DNA of 64,000 nt, taken from assembly GCF_000015445.1 (NCBI RefSeq), contig NC_008783.1, positions 1,177,001-1,241,000 of the forward strand. Direction: 5' to 3'. A model generated the notes under the pieces. The model did not search any database. It was not told the origin of the DNA and worked only from the letters and a program-made list of their open reading frames with translations. The stretch is from Bartonella bacilliformis KC583. GTDB taxonomy: Bacteria > Pseudomonadota > Alphaproteobacteria > Rhizobiales > Rhizobiaceae. Both the position numbers and the translations under genes were made by a program. Positions within the stretch are counted from its first letter, which is position 1; each line of letters starts with the position of its first letter. Positions 9,171-18,164 of the stretch are shown here, piece by piece.

Positions 9171-10784
9171 TTATTGACTTTTCAATAACTTCGCTAATTC
9201 ATCATAAGGATTACGAACAAGAGGAGTATCAATATTTTGGTTCATAGCAGCATAAATGGATGGCACTAAATGAACAGCTTGATCGAGAATATGATCCGTT
9301 CCTGGGCGATAAGCCCCCATGGCACGCAAATCGCGTGTTTCTTCATAGCGAAAAATCATTTCCTTCAAACTTTGCACTAATATCCGCTGTTCACCCGTCC
9401 AACTATGCGATGCCAAACGTGAAATAGAAGAAGAAATATCAACAGCAGGAAACCGCCCCTGTGCAGCAATCGCACGATCCAGCACAATATGACCATCCAA
9501 GATCCCACGAATGGCATCAGCAATAGGATCATTATGATCATCCCCATCAACCAGTACAGCATAAACACCGGTGATAGACCCCTTGCCTTTTCTTCCCGGA
9601 CCTGCTCGTTCTAATAAGCGTGGCAATTCGCTAAAAACACGCGGCGGAAATCCACGTGATACAGGAGGTTCATGCGCAGAAATAGCAATTTCACGCACAG
9701 CCAAGGCATAACGGGTTATTGAATCGACCACTAATAAAACATTATCCCCCAGGGAAGAAAAATATTCAGCAATTGTTGTGGCCATAATAGGGGCTAAGCG
9801 CCGCATCATTGGACTTTCATCACTGGTTGCAATCACGGCAACGACCTTATCCAATTTATCCTGCAACGTATCATCAAGCATATCACGCACTTCACGACCA
9901 CGTTCCCCCGTAAGCGCTAAAACAACTTTATCGAAATGATCAGCTTGCATCATCATCGACAAAAGCGTTGATTTCCCTACTCCAGAGCCAGAAAAAATCC
10001 CTATGCGCTGTCCAAAACAAAGAGGCGTAAAAATATCAATCACCTTAACGCCCGTACGCAACCCATTTCCCACACGTGCACGTGCAAGTGCTGGGGGTGC
10101 ATGCGCCTCAACCGCCATCGGAGAGGAACCTAAAAGAAGTGCTCCCTTCCCGTCAATTGCCTCACCAAAAGCATTCACAACCCGCCCACACCAAGAAGCA
10201 TCCGGTGCAACGAAGAGAGGACCTTGCGGAAAAACAGAAGCTTTCAGAACCGGAACAATCGTTTCATCATAAGGTTTAATCAAAACACTTTCTTCATTAA
10301 CACGAATAATTTCACCCCGCACAGTCTGTGTCCCACATTCAATACACACAGTATCACCAAGAAAGACAGATTGTGATAAACCACGCGCGGTCAATATCCC
10401 ACGCGCGACATCACTTATCACCCCTCCTTGATTTATAGAATGAGAAGAATACTCACAGTTATGGGTAACAAAAGACAATAAGCGACTTAAAGCAGTAGGG
10501 AAAACACGTGTTGCCTCCCTTTTATCCCCTGAAGAAGCCTCTAATGTCTCTTCTTGAAAAGTCTCTAATGCTAAAGCAATAGGTTCCTTGGTCTTGTCTT
10601 CCCCCTTACCCCTTGCAGAAACATTTCCTACATCTGTTGTCTGGGAGGATTCTGGTGCTAAAGCATTTAACGATTTCATGCTCTCTTCATCAGAAACTTT
10701 TAAAGAAGGACTAAGCCCATCTGTCTGAACAGCTTCTAATGTTGAAGTAACGGTGAGCGTGGAATCATTTTGGCTATTATGCAT
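9171..10784 (-). CDS. fliI: Flagellar export ATPase FliI with a long N-terminal extension
   Basis: FliI is the F1-beta-like ATPase that unloads substrates at the flagellar export gate. The Walker A motif GSGVGKST is at residues 266-273, the Walker B segment is VLLVVDSIT, and the FliI signature PPVSRGFPPRVFSELPRLLE is present. At 537 residues the protein is about 80-90 longer than typical FliI. The excess is a polar, low-complexity N-terminus (residues 1-92, Ser/Thr/Glu rich) ahead of the conserved beta-barrel domain. No internal start is obviously better, so the extension may be real. FliH was not found in this window. Confidence 0.93.
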   Translation of the reverse strand: MHNSQNDSTLTVTSTLEAVQTDGLSPSLKVSDEESMKSLNALAPESSQTTDVGNVSARGKGEDKTKEPIALALETFQEETLEASSGDKREATRVFPTALSRLLSFVTHNCEYSSHSINQGGVISDVARGILTARGLSQSVFLGDTVCIECGTQTVRGEIIRVNEESVLIKPYDETIVPVLKASVFPQGPLFVAPDASWCGRVVNAFGEAIDGKGALLLGSSPMAVEAHAPPALARARVGNGLRTGVKVIDIFTPLCFGQRIGIFSGSGVGKSTLLSMMMQADHFDKVVLALTGERGREVRDMLDDTLQDKLDKVVAVIATSDESPMMRRLAPIMATTIAEYFSSLGDNVLLVVDSITRYALAVREIAISAHEPPVSRGFPPRVFSELPRLLERAGPGRKGKGSITGVYAVLVDGDDHNDPIADAIRGILDGHIVLDRAIAAQGRFPAVDISSSISRLASHSWTGEQRILVQSLKEMIFRYEETRDLRAMGAYRPGTDHILDQAVHLVPSIYAAMNQNIDTPLVRNPYDELAKLLKSQ

Positions 10785-10847
10785 TGGCGCAACATACTCT
10801 TGCTATAAAAGTCCCCTACGATATAAAGGCCTCTTGTGATCTATCAC

Positions 10848-11582
10848 TTAAGCTTTCCCACCTAGAATTTGAATAGATTTAGAACGCATTTCTTCTTGCT
10901 GACGCAGCATTGCCTCAACCCGTTCAAAAGCGCGGCTCACTTCAATAAGGCGCGTCATTTCTGCTACCCCATTAACATTTGAGCTTTCAACATACCCTTG
11001 CATAACACCATCACCAGTGCCCCCCTCTATCTGAATCGCTGCTCTATCAGGAATAACAGAAGCATTGGGACCGTAGCGTAATTGAGTTCCTGGTTGGAAT
11101 TGGTACAAACCAATTCTTCCTGCCAAAACATTTCCTTGATAAATACTCCCATCTGCACCAATACGCGGTGCGCCCCCCACAGGATTTAGCTGGATCGGTG
11201 CTCCCCCATCATCCAAAAAAGGCAACCCTGTCACCGAAACCAACATCCCTTCCGGGGTCATAGTCATCCGGCCATCACGGGTATAGACTACCCCAAAAGA
11301 GGCCTCCATAGAAAAGTAAGAATTACCTGTTGCAGCGACATCCAGTGCATTACCCGTTTGTTCTAAAGAGCCCCGCTCTGTCGAAATATATCCCTTCCCA
11401 GCGCTCGTAAAAAAAACGCGATCCCCCTGTTCTTGAGCAATGGGAGACACCAACGTGTCAAACTTCATACCACCAGCACGGAACCCTGGTGTATTCACAT
11501 TCGCCATATTTTGTGCAATTGTTTCCATCCGCCGTGCTAAACTAATTTGGCCTGACACGCCAACATAAATCGGATTTTGCAT
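10848..11582 (-). CDS. flgF: Flagellar proximal rod protein FlgF
   Basis: FlgF is a proximal rod protein of the FlgG family. The 244-residue product opens with IYVGVSGQISLARRMETIAQ and NMANVNTPGFRAGG. The central SYFSMEASFGVVYTRDGRM and the C-terminal helix MTRLIEVSRAFERVEAMLRQ are typical. It lies between the DUF1217 gene and fliI, all leftward. The differences from the FlgG at 6706-7500 (no TTGYKR motif, different middle) support FlgF. Confidence 0.92.
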   Translation of the reverse strand: MQNPIYVGVSGQISLARRMETIAQNMANVNTPGFRAGGMKFDTLVSPIAQEQGDRVFFTSAGKGYISTERGSLEQTGNALDVAATGNSYFSMEASFGVVYTRDGRMTMTPEGMLVSVTGLPFLDDGGAPIQLNPVGGAPRIGADGSIYQGNVLAGRIGLYQFQPGTQLRYGPNASVIPDRAAIQIEGGTGDGVMQGYVESSNVNGVAEMTRLIEVSRAFERVEAMLRQQEEMRSKSIQILGGKA

Positions 11583-11640
11583 AAACCTGACCCTTCTTTT
11601 TTCTAGTCAATAAAACTAGACCTCTCTCCCATTAATGAAT

Positions 11641-12435
11641 CTAAAATCCACCCCGTTTTAGAGATTGGAGAGCCATCATTGTTTCATTTGAAAAAGCCAA
11701 CCCGTTTGATGAATTTTGCAAAATCATTAAAGCAGGATTTATTTCTTCCTGATTCTTTGCATCATACAGAGCGGAAAATTGAGCAATAAAATGCTCTAAT
11801 CTCTTAGGATCTTTTAAGTCCTTAAGTGACATACGTGATTCTAATAAAGATTTTTGCGCTTCAATCTTTGATAAACGCACATTTTCAGGAATGTCCAATG
11901 CTGTAAAAACAACAGCTGACAAAGCTTTATCGCCAAGAATTTGATAAGCCCAGTTTTTTTCTGAAAGAAGGCCGTCTCTCGCCATTCCCCCAACTGTGCG
12001 GGTAAAATACAAGGCTAAACGTGCTCCCTCATTGTCCTGCCCAACTTGCACTTCCAAAGTTTGCTGCATGTATTTGTTTACAGTTGCTGTTTGCGCACTA
12101 TTTTGCTGAGTTGCTTTTTCACCATAAAGGTTAAAATTAAATGCCGCAGCAAATTGCTGATAACGTTGATCGCTTAACTGAGACGCATAACGAGGATCTA
12201 ACAGAACCTTACGCATCATGCCTTTTGCATAAATCATGTCTTCCAGGCCGTGTGCCTGCATCGCGTAACGGTAAAGTTTATCATTGGCCAGAAATTCATC
12301 AACAGATTGAACACTTGCAATATTCCGGACATAATAATCTGTCTCACGCTTAACCTGTGGCTCTTTAAGAAGCCGATCAAGCGTTTTCTTCATATTGTCG
12401 ATTGTACTTCTATAACTCGTATATGTACCAATCAT
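11641..12435 (-). CDS. DUF1217 family flagellar protein
   Basis: The 264-residue protein matches the DUF1217 family found in rhizobial flagellar clusters beside flgF, whose molecular role is not defined as far as I know. The visible pattern is a helical, polar protein without signal peptide or membrane segments. It has an N-terminal YTSYRSTIDNMKKTLDRLLK, a middle GGMARDGLLSEKNWAYQIL and a C-terminus HFIAQFSALYDAKNQ. It is the first gene of the leftward DUF1217-flgF-fliI unit and is divergent from motA, which supports a role in flagellar assembly or control. Confidence 0.8.
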   Translation of the reverse strand: MIGTYTSYRSTIDNMKKTLDRLLKEPQVKRETDYYVRNIASVQSVDEFLANDKLYRYAMQAHGLEDMIYAKGMMRKVLLDPRYASQLSDQRYQQFAAAFNFNLYGEKATQQNSAQTATVNKYMQQTLEVQVGQDNEGARLALYFTRTVGGMARDGLLSEKNWAYQILGDKALSAVVFTALDIPENVRLSKIEAQKSLLESRMSLKDLKDPKRLEHFIAQFSALYDAKNQEEINPALMILQNSSNGLAFSNETMMALQSLKRGGF

Positions 12436-12728
12436 AGCAGCCCCCCTTCCTGAATAGACTTTATATTAATAAAGCACAAAACTTACCCGAAACTGATGAT
12501 AGTGCTCTCTCTTTAAAACAACAGCCCCCACTCAGCCTCTTGATATGTTTAAAAATTTAACAGTCTTAAGCTTTATTTCATAAATTCTTGTACATACCAA
12601 TAATGCGCCAATGACGCACTTATAGCATAAAACAAGCGATGAGCGACAAATAATTCATCATGAAAGTGGTAAGGTTTACACAAGCATAGATATTTATTTT
12701 GCCAGAAAAATTAAAGGGGGGCATAGCA
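12436..12728. promoter_or_regulatory. Divergent intergenic region serving motA and DUF1217-flgF-fliI
   Basis: This region lies between two divergent flagellar operons, so it must hold promoters in both directions. The 14-mer TTTAAAAATTTAAC at 12548-12561 occurs twice more upstream of the gene at 18165. No unambiguous -35/-10 pair is visible to me. A run of G at 12716-12721 is the ribosome binding site of motA. Confidence 0.5.
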
Positions 12729-13604
12729 TTGAGTGTTATTATTGGATTAATCATTACTTTAGGATGTATCCTTGGCGGTTATGTTGCCATGGGGGGACAT
12801 CTTGATGTTTTAATGCAGCCGTGGGAATTTGTTATTATTGTCGGTTCCGCTATTGGAGCCTTCATCGTATCGACCCCTTTCCCCGTGATCAAAGATACAC
12901 TCAAAGCAACAACAGAAGCCCTGACAGATGCTGTTCCAAAACAAAAAGATTTTTTAGCAACCCTAGGGTTGCTCTATACTCTCATGCGGGAAATGCGTTC
13001 AAAATCGCGTTCTGAAATGGAAAGCCATATCGACAATCCTAAAGAATCAACACTGTTTCAACAATATCCTTTAGTTTTAAAAGATGATTCTTTGACCAAT
13101 TTCATTTGTGACTATTGCCGCCTGATTGTCATGGGGAATACACGCCCTTTCGAAATTGAAGCTTTAATGGATGAAGAAATTCACACAATTTCATCAGATT
13201 CTCAAAAACCGTATCAAGCTATGCAAAATATGGCCGATGCTCTTCCTGCTCTTGGAATTGTTGCTGCCGTTTTAGGTGTTATTAAAGCCATGGGTGCCAT
13301 CACTGAACCGCCAGAAGTGTTAGGACACTTGATTGGAGCAGCTCTTGTTGGAACCTTTGCAGGAATCTTCTTTTCCTATAGTATTTTTGGTCCTATCGCG
13401 ACAAAAATTAAAGCCGTGCGCAGTAAAAAAACACGCATTTACATTGTCGTGAAACAAACTCTCTTAGCCTATATGAATGGTGCTATACCACAAATAGCCT
13501 TAGAATATGGACGAAAAACCATCTCAGCAAAGGATCGCCCAACAATCGACGTCGTGGAACAACATGCAATTTCCGGCCACAGTGCTGAAAAAAAGGCGGA
13601 TTGA
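12729..13604 (+). CDS. motA: Flagellar stator protein MotA (TTG start)
   Basis: MotA is the proton-channel stator subunit paired with MotB, which is not in this window. Four membrane segments are visible (about residues 3-20, 30-48, 160-180 and 195-215). The N-terminus [20 protein letters not shown] and the [17 protein letters not shown] motif are characteristic. I choose the TTG at 12729 because six G residues end 7 bases upstream and the protein then begins like rhizobial MotA. A further in-frame TTG at 12699 would add ten residues. The stop lies two bases before the fliM ATG. Confidence 0.93.
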   Translation: MSVIIGLIITLGCILGGYVAMGGHLDVLMQPWEFVIIVGSAIGAFIVSTPFPVIKDTLKATTEALTDAVPKQKDFLATLGLLYTLMREMRSKSRSEMESHIDNPKESTLFQQYPLVLKDDSLTNFICDYCRLIVMGNTRPFEIEALMDEEIHTISSDSQKPYQAMQNMADALPALGIVAAVLGVIKAMGAITEPPEVLGHLIGAALVGTFAGIFFSYSIFGPIATKIKAVRSKKTRIYIVVKQTLLAYMNGAIPQIALEYGRKTISAKDRPTIDVVEQHAISGHSAEKKAD

Positions 13605-13606
13605 CC

Positions 13607-14578
13607 ATGACCGAAACAACCGAACAACAAAAAAATCCTGAAACACAGGAAAATGAAGAAAAAAAACAAGATGTGTTAGCACAACATATCTTGCGGGCTG
13701 CTGGTCTATCGAGTGATGATCTTATGTCATTCCAATATATTTTTCGGGATGCCGCAAGCCATCTTTGCTCGCAGATCAATCATTATACACCATTAGAATT
13801 TACTATCGACGTAGTATCGCTCGATACACTCAAAATTGACAAAATTACCCAAACTATTGGAACAGATACACTCCTGATTGATTTTAGCTCTGATCGTTGG
13901 GGAAATGACGTCATCTTCGTTCTTGATTCTGTTTTGGTTGAGCTGATCACAGAAACATTTTTCGGCGCGACAGAACCAAAAATAATAAACCGTAATGGAC
14001 GCCCTTTCAGCCCAACAGAATGTAGCATAAGCGAACATTTTGGCAAATTGCTTGCCAATGCCATGGATAGTGTCTTTGGTACGGGCGATAAATCACTGCT
14101 GATATTTACACAAACACGCAAGGCGCAAGAATTTAACACAGAAACATTTCATCAATCACAAATGTTTTCTTGTACGCTCTCCATCAAATGCGGAGAAGCA
14201 GAGGCACATTTAAATATTTTAATGCCCCGCAGTTGTCATCGCCCTATTCATGAGGCCATTACACGCGCTCTTCGTGCCCCTGAAAAACGTATGGACCCTC
14301 TATGGACAAAACGCTTAAGAAAAGAAGTCAGCCAAGCGCATGTGCAGATTGAAGCCTTTATGCAACAAGGATCAATGACCTTAAATGAATTATTAAATCT
14401 TAAAGTGGGTCAAGTCCTGCCTCTTCCAATCAATGCTGTTAAACAGGTCAAATTGCGCAGCGGTGACAAGTCTCTTTACAAGTGCTCCCTTGGTAAAATT
14501 GGCAAAAATTTTTCTATCCGAGTCACGGATCCCATCGATGAAGAAAAGGAAATGATTAATGAGCTGGTTCATGGTTAA
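13607..14578 (+). CDS. fliM: Flagellar motor switch protein FliM
   Basis: FliM is the C-ring subunit that binds CheY-P and connects FliG to FliN. The protein is about 323 residues. Its middle CheC-like domain runs over about residues 40-230 and its C-terminal SpoA domain over about 240-310 (SMTLNELLNLKVGQVLPLPI, then VKLRSGDKSLYKCSLG). Sequence conservation is weak outside these parts, as in other Rhizobiales. The ATG at 13607 has an AAGGCGG box 7 bases upstream; a TTG at 13601 overlapping the motA stop is an alternative. It overlaps the next gene by 20 bases. Confidence 0.9.
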   Translation: MTETTEQQKNPETQENEEKKQDVLAQHILRAAGLSSDDLMSFQYIFRDAASHLCSQINHYTPLEFTIDVVSLDTLKIDKITQTIGTDTLLIDFSSDRWGNDVIFVLDSVLVELITETFFGATEPKIINRNGRPFSPTECSISEHFGKLLANAMDSVFGTGDKSLLIFTQTRKAQEFNTETFHQSQMFSCTLSIKCGEAEAHLNILMPRSCHRPIHEAITRALRAPEKRMDPLWTKRLRKEVSQAHVQIEAFMQQGSMTLNELLNLKVGQVLPLPINAVKQVKLRSGDKSLYKCSLGKIGKNFSIRVTDPIDEEKEMINELVHG

Positions 14579-15101
14579 TATTGCCAGTGCACTTTTAGCA
14601 CTAATTTCACTAAGTGTTTTTATTGTCATCGCACGAAAATTGGCGACAACCATTCAGATGGGGCGTGAACTTGCTGAGCAAGTCCACATTGGCACATCAT
14701 GCCTTGATCGAGCAATCCTTGCTTTGCGTGAAGAGCATCAAGATTTCCGTGATGAAAATCGCAAAATGGATGCGCGTATTATCGAATCAACACGCATCCG
14801 GCGTGAGATTGACCGTTGCGTTGCGCATATGGAAGAGGTTCGCAACCAATTACAAAATGATTTTAATCTTCTTCGCAATCTACCAACCGTGAAAACACAG
14901 GAGCATGCCGCCACACTGAAAACAACACAAACTTACTCAAAACGGTCTATCCTTCCTAAAAAATTTCCGGTTTTTGTGCAACGTAGCGCACAGAAAGCGC
15001 TTCTTCATAACACTACACAACCTACTGATTCTAAAAATTTTCCAGTTTTTGTTCAGCGCAAAACACAGAAAGCCTCTCTTTATAGCAAAACACAATTTTA
15101 A
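14559..15101 (+). CDS. DUF6468-like membrane-anchored flagellar accessory protein
   Basis: The 180-residue protein has one N-terminal membrane helix (about residues 5-28). A coiled-coil region follows (about 30-115), with MGRELAEQVHIGTSCLDRAI and ESTRIRREIDRCVAHMEEVR. Position between fliM and fliN and this architecture match the small uncharacterised DUF6468 proteins of rhizobial flagellar operons. The C-terminal tail carries two copies of the nonapeptide (K/N)FPVFVQR separated by about 25 residues, which I do not recognise from the family. The start overlaps the end of fliM. A role in the switch or export complex is inference from context. Confidence 0.65.
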   Translation: MSWFMVNIASALLALISLSVFIVIARKLATTIQMGRELAEQVHIGTSCLDRAILALREEHQDFRDENRKMDARIIESTRIRREIDRCVAHMEEVRNQLQNDFNLLRNLPTVKTQEHAATLKTTQTYSKRSILPKKFPVFVQRSAQKALLHNTTQPTDSKNFPVFVQRKTQKASLYSKTQF

Positions 15102-15209
15102 ACAAAACGCTCTCTGATAGCTTAATCCATGCCATCCTATGAGCCTATTTTACACGACAAGCCCATTCAACAAGCAAGGTTAAACGAATAAAATAATTAT
15201 GGTGACAGA

Positions 15210-15707
15210 ATGACAAATGACGTAAATCCGCCCAGCGGCGTTAAAGGGATCAACCCAACAACACCCTCCCGCCCGACATCATCGAGAATGGGGGAAGGTT
15301 CAACGGGAACACCAGGAGGTTTTGGTGCCGGCATACAAAGACCAGGGAGTGGGGCTTCTCAGGCAGCAACAGGCAGTTCTTCTGCTCTTGGTGCTGCAGC
15401 GGGGAGAACGGCTGCTGGCAATTTTGGGAGCAGCAAAACACAAGAAAATACCAATGACGCCTCCAATAATACAGAACTCGTTATGAGTATTCCTGTCGAG
15501 GTACAAATTGTTCTTGGTTCAACCACCATGCCCGTTGCCAATTTGATGAATTTAGGGCGTGGCTCTGTCATTACTCTCAATAAACAAATTGGTGATCCCA
15601 TTGATATTGTCGTCAATGGCCGCATTATCGCGCGTGGTGAAGTCATTGTTCTCGAAGATGATTCTTCCCGTTTTGGGGTTAGTCTTACCGAAGTCATTGA
15701 TAAATAA
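15210..15707 (+). CDS. fliN: Flagellar motor switch protein FliN
   Basis: FliN forms the base of the C ring and interacts with FliH during export. The 165-residue protein has a Gly/Ser/Pro-rich N-terminal tail (about residues 1-85) followed by one SpoA domain. The SpoA domain shows PVEVQIVLGSTTMPVANLMN, GSVITLNKQIGDPIDIVVNG and a conserved DDSSRFGVSLTEVI end. The long disordered tail is common in alphaproteobacterial FliN. It is in the motA-fliM-fliN-fliG order. Confidence 0.93.
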   Translation: MTNDVNPPSGVKGINPTTPSRPTSSRMGEGSTGTPGGFGAGIQRPGSGASQAATGSSSALGAAAGRTAAGNFGSSKTQENTNDASNNTELVMSIPVEVQIVLGSTTMPVANLMNLGRGSVITLNKQIGDPIDIVVNGRIIARGEVIVLEDDSSRFGVSLTEVIDK

Positions 15708-15736
15708 TAAAATTCAAACAACGCGGAAGACAAATT

Positions 15737-16825
15737 ATGACACAGGCAGACAGAGAAAAAATAGCAGAAGAGATCGATGCCGCATCAAACGATATAGCCT
15801 CCGAAAGTGATGCTCAAACCTCTTCTACACTTATCGATACACTTTCCGGACAACAAAAAGTTGCTGCGCTGCTTGTTGCTCTAGGGAAGCCTGCTGCCGC
15901 ACGTCTTTTAAAACATTTTACACCCGATGATTTGCGCCATCTTAGTGGACAAGCCCATAGCTTGCCTAATATTTCTCTTGCTGATTTCGAAATTTTGGTT
16001 CGTCAATTTGAAGATGCCTTTGCAGAAGGCGCTTCTTTTTCTGAAGCCGGTTTACGCTTCGACAATCTAGTACAAGAAACATTACCAGAAGATGAGGCTG
16101 CTTTAATTTTTGACCCTTCAAAAGCACCAAAACCACCCGTTGAAAGCCTTTGGAATATTATCGCAAAAGCAAATATTGACGTAACACAAATGCATCTTGT
16201 GCAAGAACATCCACAGGTGATCAGCTATATTATTTCGCGTCTTCCTTCTGAAACAGCTGCAAAAATTCTCATGGCACAAAGCGCTACTGTACGCGCTGAT
16301 CTCACCCGAAGACGATTGCATTTGCGTAACGTAGCCCCAGAAATGGAAACGATCCTTGATCAAGCGCTGCGACCTCTCTTTTTACAGGAGAACAGAGCAG
16401 GAGAACAAGCACATCACGGTCAGGTTGCCATTATTCTTAACGAGCTTGATAAAACCGATATTGATGAAATGTTAGCAAGTCTTCAAGATTTGGAACCAGA
16501 AGATCTGAAAAAAATTAAAGAAAAACTCTTTGTGTTTGATGATATTCCACGGTTAACAGAACGTGCGCGGTTACTGCTTTTTGATGGCATTGCAGCAGAT
16601 GCGATCATTACTGCATTACAAGGAGCCGATGATCTTATGAAGGAGCTTATCTTGGCTTCTCTTTCACAAAGAACACGCCGCATGGTGGAAACAGAGCTGT
16701 CCTCAGAAAATCAATCGATTCAGCAAAGTGATATTCTCAATGCACGCCGTATAATTGCTCAAACGGCCATCAAATTATCAGAACAAGGAACGATTGACCT
16801 TTTAGGTCAAGAAGGAAAATCCTAA
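15737..16825 (+). CDS. fliG: Flagellar motor switch protein FliG
   Basis: FliG is the torque-generating C-ring protein that contacts MotA. The 362-residue protein has the N-terminal SGQQKVAALLVALGKPAAAR and the middle-domain EHPQ motif within QEHPQVISYIISRLPSETAA. The C-terminal armadillo and torque helix region includes VFDDIPRLTERARLLLFDGI. It ends with AQTAIKLSEQGTIDLLGQ, and a diverged copy of this end follows the stop codon. The gene starts 29 bases after fliN. Confidence 0.93.
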   Translation: MTQADREKIAEEIDAASNDIASESDAQTSSTLIDTLSGQQKVAALLVALGKPAAARLLKHFTPDDLRHLSGQAHSLPNISLADFEILVRQFEDAFAEGASFSEAGLRFDNLVQETLPEDEAALIFDPSKAPKPPVESLWNIIAKANIDVTQMHLVQEHPQVISYIISRLPSETAAKILMAQSATVRADLTRRRLHLRNVAPEMETILDQALRPLFLQENRAGEQAHHGQVAIILNELDKTDIDEMLASLQDLEPEDLKKIKEKLFVFDDIPRLTERARLLLFDGIAADAIITALQGADDLMKELILASLSQRTRRMVETELSSENQSIQQSDILNARRIIAQTAIKLSEQGTIDLLGQEGKS

Positions 16826-16842
16826 ATGCTAAAAATGAACCT

Positions 16843-16965
16843 AATCTCAGGCGATCAACCAATCAGCAAAGTGCTCTTCTTAGTGCATACCGAACGATGG
16901 CTCAAACAGCCATCACAGTATCAAAACAAGGAATGGTCTATCTTCTAGGTCAAGAAGAAACATCC
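16843..16965 (+). pseudogene. Degenerate duplicate of the fliG 3' end
   Basis: Between fliG and flhB one frame reads NQQSALLSAYRTMAQTAITV and SKQGMVYLLGQEE. This aligns with the last ~35 residues of FliG (QQSDILNARRIIAQTAIKLS, EQGTIDLLGQE). It is in a different frame from fliG and has no start or fold of its own. I read it as a remnant of a tandem duplication or recombination at the 3' end of fliG. Confidence 0.75.
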
Positions 16966-16987
16966 TCGAAAGACGGACTAAACCACC

Positions 16988-18058
16988 ATGTCAGATGAAA
17001 AACCAGACAAAGAAAGTCAAACAGAAGAACCTACAGAACATAAAATTCACAAAGCAGAAGAAAAAGGTAATCTGCCCTTTTCGCGTGAATTACCTATTCT
17101 TGCTTCTCTTATGAGCTTTAGTCTCATTACCATTTTTGTTGCTTTTCCTGCCATGTCAAACTTGTCTCGTTTTTTAACTGAATGGCTTGAACGTCCAGAA
17201 TCATGGCACATTAATACCGCAGAAGACGTTAAACATTTGATTTATTTAGTTGGTGGAAATCTAGGCTTAGCTTTAGCTGCTCTTTTAATTATTATCCCTC
17301 TGATTTCTATTGCTGCCTCTGCTATACAAAATGCACCGCGTATTGTTACAGAACGCATCAGCCCAAAATGGTCACGCATTTCACCTGCTAATGGATTTGG
17401 ACGGATTTTTGGGAAAGCAGGATTTATTGAGTTTTTAAAATCACTTGTTAAACTCATCGGTGTCAGCATTATTGTTTACATTATGTTTTTCAAAAATAAT
17501 ACGATTTTCATCAATGCGCTCTTAACGGATGCACCGGCTTTACCAGAATATATCCGCCAAAAACTGGTTGATTTATCCCTGTCTTTTATCGTTGCCGTTG
17601 CTATTATTGCAGGATTTGACCTAGCGTGGTCACGCTTTTATTGGCGTCAACAATTGCGCATGACGAAACAAGAAGTTAAGGATGAATATAAGAACCTTGA
17701 AGGTAATCCCATGGTCAAATCAAGAATGCGCTCACTCGCACGAGATCGCATTCGCCGAAAAATGATCGCTAATGTGCCCACAGCAACCTTAATTGTTACA
17801 AACCCAACGCATTTTTCTGTTGCTCTGCGCTATAAGCCACCTCTTGATCATGCACCCGTTGTGATTGCGAAAGGACAAGATATTCTAGCACTCCATATAC
17901 GCGAAATCGCTACCAAACATGATATCCCTATTATTGAAGATCAACCCTTAGCACGCGCACTTTACAAACAAGTCGAAGTCGACCAAACAATCCCACCTGA
18001 ATTTTATGAAGGTGTTGCCGCTCTCATTCGATTTATTAATAGTCAAAAAATTCATTAA
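16988..18058 (+). CDS. flhB: Flagellar export switch protein FlhB
   Basis: FlhB switches the export apparatus from rod/hook to filament substrates through self-cleavage. The 356-residue protein has four membrane segments (about residues 36-56, 92-112, 150-168 and 195-215). The linker and the autocleavage motif N272-P-T-H275 follow, within LIVTNPTHFSVALRYKPP. The C-terminal domain continues to PPEFYEGVAALIRFI. It is the last recognised gene of the rightward motA operon. Confidence 0.95.
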   Translation: MSDEKPDKESQTEEPTEHKIHKAEEKGNLPFSRELPILASLMSFSLITIFVAFPAMSNLSRFLTEWLERPESWHINTAEDVKHLIYLVGGNLGLALAALLIIIPLISIAASAIQNAPRIVTERISPKWSRISPANGFGRIFGKAGFIEFLKSLVKLIGVSIIVYIMFFKNNTIFINALLTDAPALPEYIRQKLVDLSLSFIVAVAIIAGFDLAWSRFYWRQQLRMTKQEVKDEYKNLEGNPMVKSRMRSLARDRIRRKMIANVPTATLIVTNPTHFSVALRYKPPLDHAPVVIAKGQDILALHIREIATKHDIPIIEDQPLARALYKQVEVDQTIPPEFYEGVAALIRFINSQKIH

Positions 18059-18083
18059 AAAAATTTCTATTTATCTACTTTCT

Positions 18084-18164
18084 TTTTAAAAATTTAACCT
18101 TAGCTCTGTAGAATCACCATGTTTATTTTAAAAATTTAACCTTAAACCGATATGTAGAGCAGCC
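18084..18164 (+). repeat. Duplicated leader segment upstream of the 18165 gene
   Basis: TTTTAAAAATTTAACCTTA occurs at 18084-18102 and again at 18126-18144. Each copy is followed by a GTAGA(A/G) stretch and a CCATG about 35-40 bases after the repeat start. The second CCATG is the start of the 18165 gene. The 14-mer core also occurs upstream of motA. Confidence 0.7.
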
